A DNA stretch of 9,632 bases from an uncultured Saprospiraceae bacterium (GTDB taxonomy: Bacteria > Bacteroidota > Bacteroidia > Chitinophagales > Saprospiraceae): positions 1 through 9,632 of the forward strand of contig CALDEO010000083.1 in NCBI GenBank assembly GCA_937942465.1, read 5' to 3'. Of this stretch, positions 6,668 through 9,632 are shown one piece after another. The notes beneath the pieces were generated by a model. The model had not been told where the DNA came from, ran no database searches, and saw nothing but the letters and a program-made list of their open reading frames with translations. Positions within the stretch are counted from its first letter, which is position 1. The number at the start of each line of letters is the position of its first letter. Both the position numbers and the translations under genes were made by a program.

Positions 6668-7264
6668 TTAAGTATTACTAAAGATTTCGTGGTGAACCTT
6701 TTTAAATTTTTGTTTGGCCCTCTTAATTTTCATCTTTATCGCGCTTTCTGATTTGTCAAGGATACCTCCGATATCCCGTATAGACATCTCATCTTGATAT
6801 TTCATAAGTAGGATAGCTTTATCAGCTACAGGAATCTTTTCCAAGACTACTTTAAGTTTTTTTATGTTCATTTCTAATAAAAAAGCATCCTCTACATCCT
6901 CTGCAACGTCATGCGAAGCGATGTCATCTACTAATGTGCTAGGATCTTTTTTCCTTCGCCTAATGGTATCAATGCAAAAATTGTAAGTAATGGAGTATAT
7001 CCAAGTGGAGAATTTAGATTTTCCACTGAACTTACTTAAGTTGAACAAAATCTTCATAAATATCTCTTGTACAGCGTCCTCAGCTGCTTCTTCATTTTTT
7101 AGAAGAGAGATACATTTTCCAAAAACTTTTCCTGAGTATCTTTTATACAGAATATCAAAATAATATCCTTTTTGCGTAAGCAGATACTCTTGTACAATCT
7201 CCTCATCTTTCATGCTACTCTTAGCACTTCCAGTAAGTAAAGCATGTAATATGTCTATGAACAT
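6668..7264 (-). CDS. ECF-type (group IV) RNA polymerase sigma factor
   Basis: This 198-residue protein has only sigma regions 2 and 4, as expected for ECF sigma factors. Region 2 (about 33-106) includes AEDAVQEIFMKIL (2.2 core-binding helix) and FSTWIYSITYNFCIDTIRRR (2.3-2.4, -10 melting and recognition). An acidic linker (about 108-130) leads to region 4 (about 135-190), with LEKIPVADKAILLMKY and the helix-turn-helix MSIRDIGGILDKSESAIK followed by MKIKRAKQKFKK for -35 binding. It heads an operon with an 80-residue protein, a short MscS-like protein and an outer-membrane barrel. No gene with classical anti-sigma features (zinc-binding anti-sigma domain plus one membrane helix) follows it, nor FecR/SusC/SusD-type partners. 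An in-frame ATG at 7213 (MKDEEIVQEYL) would remove 17 residues that lie outside region 2, so the true start is uncertain. Confidence 0.93.
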   Translation of the reverse strand: MFIDILHALLTGSAKSSMKDEEIVQEYLLTQKGYYFDILYKRYSGKVFGKCISLLKNEEAAEDAVQEIFMKILFNLSKFSGKSKFSTWIYSITYNFCIDTIRRRKKDPSTLVDDIASHDVAEDVEDAFLLEMNIKKLKVVLEKIPVADKAILLMKYQDEMSIRDIGGILDKSESAIKMKIKRAKQKFKKVHHEIFSNT

Positions 7265-7525
7265 GCAGCGATTTTTTAATTATGGGGTTAAGCTATAATG
7301 TAATATCTTAGACGCAAGATTTGCTAAAAGTATCGTAAAATCCAAATAATAAATGAGCTATTATTAATCACATTAACTCATTCTTGACCAAATGAATGCA
7401 GATTGTTTTCCCTTTTTCTCGGTTGGTGTTAATCATGTGCTTTCAGTACAAATGTGATATATTTTACGAAATGACAAATATTAATTTGTTTTAAACTAAA
7501 AATTAAGAATAAAATATGGTTATAT
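7265..7525. other. Divergent intergenic region between sigma operon and M28 peptidase
   Basis: This spacer must hold the promoters for both directions. It is AT-rich and has no convincing gene. I see no perfect TAnnTTTG box on either strand. Near misses on the plus strand are TTAATTTG (7481-7488) and TATATTTT (7458-7465), neither with a good -33 element. On the minus strand a GATACTT-N15-TCTAA pair (7334 down to 7308) faintly resembles an ECF-type promoter. An imperfect inverted repeat lies at 7352-7382. The leader just before the peptidase ATG is A-rich, as is usual for translation starts in this phylum. Confidence 0.6.
7352..7382. repeat. Imperfect inverted repeat, possible operator
   Basis: Left arm AATGAGCTA (7352-7360) and right arm TAACTCATT (7374-7382) match as reverse complements at eight of nine positions, with a 13-nt AT-rich spacer. 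It lies about 90 bp upstream of the sigma factor start and 140 bp upstream of the peptidase start. The arm length and spacing suit a dimeric regulator, but chance is possible in such AT-rich DNA. Confidence 0.35.
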
Positions 7526-8923
7526 ATGAAATATAAATATAATATGTTGATTACAATTATGCTTGTTCTCTGCAATTTGTCAATCAATCGAGTACATGCA
7601 CAAGAAAACGACCCACTTTTCATAAAAAATATTTATGAAAATATTTTAACAGAAAGTAAGTGTTTTGGGTGGTTAGATGAAATGTGCAATACAATTGGCG
7701 GTAGATTGAGTGGATCTGACGGTGCCAATGATGCTGTGTATTTTGTTAAAAATAAGTTAGAAAGCTTAAATCTAGACACCGTATATACACAAGCATTGAT
7801 GGTGCCTGTCTGGGAGAGAGGCGATGTAGAAATTGTTAAAAACATGACTACCAATAAAAAACTCAATTGTACATCGTTGGGCAATTCGGTAGGTACCGGT
7901 GCCGGTGGTGTCACTGCAGAGGTAATCGAAGTGCAATCACTTGACGAGTTGCGTGCCCTCGGTAAGGATATAGTCAATGGCAAGATCGTATTTTACAATA
8001 GACCTATGGATCCGATGAAGCTTAATCCGTTTTCGGCTTATGGTGGAGGTGTAGATCAGCGAGTATATGGCCCATCAGTGGCTAGTGAGTACGGTGCCGT
8101 CGGTACAATAGTAAGATCGATGACAGTCAATCTTGATGATATCCCTCATACAGGAGTCACTGTCTACGCAGATGGAGTAGTGCCTATTCCTGCATTAGCA
8201 ATTTCTACTAATGATGCAGAGATATTGAGTAATGACTTGTCAAAAGGCAAAGTAGAAATATATCTAGAAAATTATTGTCAGAACAAGGAGAAGAGAGAGT
8301 CTTACAATGTCATAGGAGAGATCAGAGGGACGACGTACCCTGAGGAGATTATTCTTGTAGGAGGTCATCTTGACTCTTGGGATATAGGTCATGGCGCTCA
8401 TGATGATGGTGCTGGGTGTATGCATGCTATAGAGGTGATGCATACGTTCAAAAATATTCAATACAAGCCTAAGCGAACAATCAGATGTGTCTTGTTTATG
8501 AATGAAGAAAATGGCCTTGCTGGCGGTAAGAAGTATGCAGAGGTATCCAATGCCGCGAGTGAATACCATCTTGCTGCATTAGAATCTGATAGTGGTGGAT
8601 TTACACCGCAAGGATTTACTTGTGATGGAGATACGACGCATTACAAGGAGTTTTTTTCGACACTTAAATCATGGGAAGATCTATTCTCACCATATGGGTT
8701 ATATATTAAGAAAGGGGGTGGCGGTGCCGATATTTCTCCATTGAAATCACAGAAGGGTTTATTGATTGGGTTTAAACCTGATCCGCAGCGATACTTTGAT
8801 TACCACCATACGAGTACCGATGTTATTGGTGCGGTCAATAAGAGAGAATTAGAACTTGGAGCAGCCTCTATTACAAGTTTAGTATATTTGATCGATAAAT
8901 ATGGACTACGAGATGACAGATAA
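7526..8923 (+). CDS. Secreted M28 family metallopeptidase (carboxypeptidase Q-like)
   Basis: This 465-residue zinc peptidase has an N-terminal signal peptide (about 1-25, hydrophobic MLITIMLVLC core, predicted cut VHA/QE). A central insert (about 90-260, with GKDIVNGKIVFYNRP and ASEYGAVGTIVRS) resembles a protease-associated (PA) domain. The M28 catalytic part carries all expected residues: H281 and D283 (GGHLDSWD), bridging D293 (HDDGAG), catalytic E327 with ligand E328 (MNEENG), D355 (ESDSGG) and H428 (YHHTSTD). This arrangement resembles carboxypeptidase Q/PGCP, a dipeptidase, more than the short aminopeptidases. No lipobox precedes Cys16, so it is probably periplasmic or secreted rather than a lipoprotein. 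No C-terminal sorting domain is visible. The ATG at 7516 is out of frame; the one at 7526 gives a proper basic N-region. Its 3' end overlaps the hpt start. Confidence 0.93.
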   Translation: MKYKYNMLITIMLVLCNLSINRVHAQENDPLFIKNIYENILTESKCFGWLDEMCNTIGGRLSGSDGANDAVYFVKNKLESLNLDTVYTQALMVPVWERGDVEIVKNMTTNKKLNCTSLGNSVGTGAGGVTAEVIEVQSLDELRALGKDIVNGKIVFYNRPMDPMKLNPFSAYGGGVDQRVYGPSVASEYGAVGTIVRSMTVNLDDIPHTGVTVYADGVVPIPALAISTNDAEILSNDLSKGKVEIYLENYCQNKEKRESYNVIGEIRGTTYPEEIILVGGHLDSWDIGHGAHDDGAGCMHAIEVMHTFKNIQYKPKRTIRCVLFMNEENGLAGGKKYAEVSNAASEYHLAALESDSGGFTPQGFTCDGDTTHYKEFFSTLKSWEDLFSPYGLYIKKGGGGADISPLKSQKGLLIGFKPDPQRYFDYHHTSTDVIGAVNKRELELGAASITSLVYLIDKYGLRDDR

Positions 8924-9458
8924 AGTAAAAATTCAGGATTTAGTTTTTAAGAAGTATTTGACTCAAAGTCAAATACAAAAACAGATCGAAGTATTGGCAG
9001 ATCGCATTGCTGTAGATTATAAAGACAAGGACCCAGTATTTATCGTTGTGTTGAACGGGGCATACATGTTTGCCTCTGACTTACTCAAGGCGACGGCATT
9101 GGATGCGCCGATGACTTTCGTCAAAATATCTAGTTATGTAGGTACAGAGTCTACAGGCAATGTCAAAGTTATAATGGACTGTACTCTTGACATAAAAGAT
9201 AAGGATGTAATTCTTGTAGAAGATATTGTCGATACTGGTAGAACATTACACCATTATCAAGAGGTATTATCACATCGATCTTGTCGAAGTATTGCCATTG
9301 CAAGTCTGCTTGTAAAGCCAAATAAGCTAGAATTTCCACTAAAAATAGAATATAGAGGCTTTGATATAGAAGATGATTTTGTTGTCGGATATGGCCTAGA
9401 CTACAATGAATACGGGAGGATGTACGCTGATATTTATCAATTATTTGAGGAAGAATAA
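8901..9458 (+). CDS. hpt: Hypoxanthine phosphoribosyltransferase
   Basis: This is a purine salvage enzyme that joins hypoxanthine (and often guanine) to PRPP to give IMP or GMP in the cytoplasm. It is 185 residues long, close to the 175-185 usual for bacterial Hpt. Loop I is VVLNGAYMF, the flexible catalytic loop is SSYVGTESTG, and the PRPP motif is VILVEDIVDTGRTL (103-116, with E107, D108 and D111). The base-binding part has LLVKP (K139) and DDFVVGYGLDY. All key positions look intact. The start at 8901 overlaps the peptidase gene by 23 nt; an in-frame ATG at 8913 (MTDKVKIQDL) cuts the overlap to 11 nt and fits typical Hpt N-termini as well. Overlap in different frames suggests co-transcription and translational coupling with the peptidase. 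Confidence 0.95.
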   Translation: MDYEMTDKVKIQDLVFKKYLTQSQIQKQIEVLADRIAVDYKDKDPVFIVVLNGAYMFASDLLKATALDAPMTFVKISSYVGTESTGNVKVIMDCTLDIKDKDVILVEDIVDTGRTLHHYQEVLSHRSCRSIAIASLLVKPNKLEFPLKIEYRGFDIEDDFVVGYGLDYNEYGRMYADIYQLFEEE

Positions 9459-9467
9459 TTTTTTTTT
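9439..9467 (+). terminator. Weak AT-only terminator-like hairpin at the end of hpt
   Basis: Arms AATTATT (9439-9445) and AATAATT (9454-9460) form a perfect 7-bp stem with an 8-nt loop, followed by a run of T residues to 9467. The stem overlaps the last hpt codons and its stop. With no G-C pairs it would be weak, so some read-through into the tRNA gene is likely. Confidence 0.4.
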
Positions 9468-9476
9468 GCCTTAATG

Positions 9477-9507
9477 TTTATTTAGTATCGTAAATATTAT
9501 AAATTTG
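9477..9507 (+). promoter_or_regulatory. Bacteroidota-type promoter for tRNA-Gln
   Basis: TAAATTTG (9500-9507) is a perfect match to the TAnnTTTG -7 box used by the primary sigma factor of Bacteroidota. TTTA (9477-9480) sits 19 nt upstream, one mismatch from a TTTG -33 box. Transcription would start a few bases before the mature tRNA 5' end at 9518. Confidence 0.75.
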
Positions 9508-9517
9508 CACTCCAAAT

Positions 9518-9588
9518 TGACTCATGGTGTAATGGTAACACTACGGTTTTTGGTATCGTCATTCTAGGTTCGAGTCCTAGTGAGTCAA
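9518..9588 (+). tRNA. tRNA-Gln (anticodon UUG)
   Basis: A complete cloverleaf can be drawn. The acceptor stem is TGACTCA/TGAGTCA (7 bp, first pair U-A, as is common in tRNA-Gln). The D stem is GTGT/ACAC with GG in the loop. The anticodon stem is ACGGT/ATCGT with one wobble and loop TTTTGGT, placing anticodon TTG at 9550-9552. The variable loop is 4 nt. The T stem CTAGG/CCTAG encloses TTCGAGT. The discriminator base is A (9588). CCA is not encoded (CTT follows), so it must be added after transcription. The gene has its own promoter upstream and a terminator four bases downstream. Confidence 0.97.
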
Positions 9589-9591
9589 CTT

Positions 9592-9627
9592 AAAAGCTCT
9601 GAAATCTTTGTATTTCGGAGCTTTTTT
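9592..9627 (+). terminator. Strong intrinsic terminator after tRNA-Gln
   Basis: A 14-bp stem pairs 9592-9605 with 9612-9625 (one T-G wobble) around the 6-nt loop CTTTGT. The T-run that begins in the 3' arm continues to 9627 (TTTTTT). It starts just after the tRNA, so the tRNA transcript is probably monocistronic. Confidence 0.92.
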
Positions 9628-9632
9628 GGTTT

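Noticed and set aside
6409..6751. Plus-strand reading frames opposite the 80-residue gene and the end of the sigma gene
   Set aside because: They are antisense to a well-spaced operon, have no family resemblance and are rich in Phe/Ile/Ser, as expected for shadows of AT-rich genes.
7481..7488. TTAATTTG as the -7 box for the peptidase gene
   Set aside because: It has one mismatch and no TTTG-like element 19-21 bp upstream, so it is not distinct from the AT-rich background.
7429..7623. Minus-strand 64-residue reading frame in the divergent spacer
   Set aside because: It overlaps the peptidase signal peptide region antisense and has low-complexity Ile/Leu/Phe content typical of AT-rich DNA.

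Overview
The window looks like chromosomal DNA from a member of the Bacteroidota, possibly Saprospiria-like, although the class cannot be settled from this sequence alone. The evidence is AT-rich spacers, A-rich leaders in place of Shine-Dalgarno sites, a perfect Bacteroidota-type -7 box (TAnnTTTG) before a tRNA gene, a DUF3078-type outer-membrane protein, and a secreted M28 peptidase with an N-terminal PA-like insert. I see no insertion sequence, phage gene, CRISPR array or other sign of recent mobile DNA.

Layout. Positions 1-70 hold a plus-strand terminator belonging to something left of the window. From about 70 to 4392 lies a tightly packed minus-strand run, transcribed right to left: DNA polymerase I (polA), a YdeI/DUF1801-type protein and an LpxD-like acyltransferase paralogue. 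From 7264 down to about 4509 lies a second minus-strand operon: an ECF sigma factor, an 80-residue protein of unknown function, a short MscS-like membrane protein and a DUF3078-type outer-membrane beta-barrel protein, closed by a strong intrinsic terminator. A 261-bp divergent spacer (7265-7525) separates this operon from a plus-strand pair: an exported M28 metallopeptidase and an overlapping hypoxanthine phosphoribosyltransferase. The window ends with tRNA-Gln(UUG), which has its own promoter and terminator.

How the genes may work together. polA with its two followers is probably a housekeeping transcription unit with no obvious shared pathway. The sigma factor operon is the most suggestive part. 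It joins a transcription regulator to a predicted inner-membrane MscS-like protein and an outer-membrane barrel, with no recognisable classical membrane-spanning anti-sigma factor. This fits an envelope-stress or osmotic-stress module in which the small protein or the membrane protein may control sigma activity. That reading is inference. The peptidase and hpt are translationally overlapped, which would link peptide scavenging outside the cytoplasm to purine salvage only loosely.
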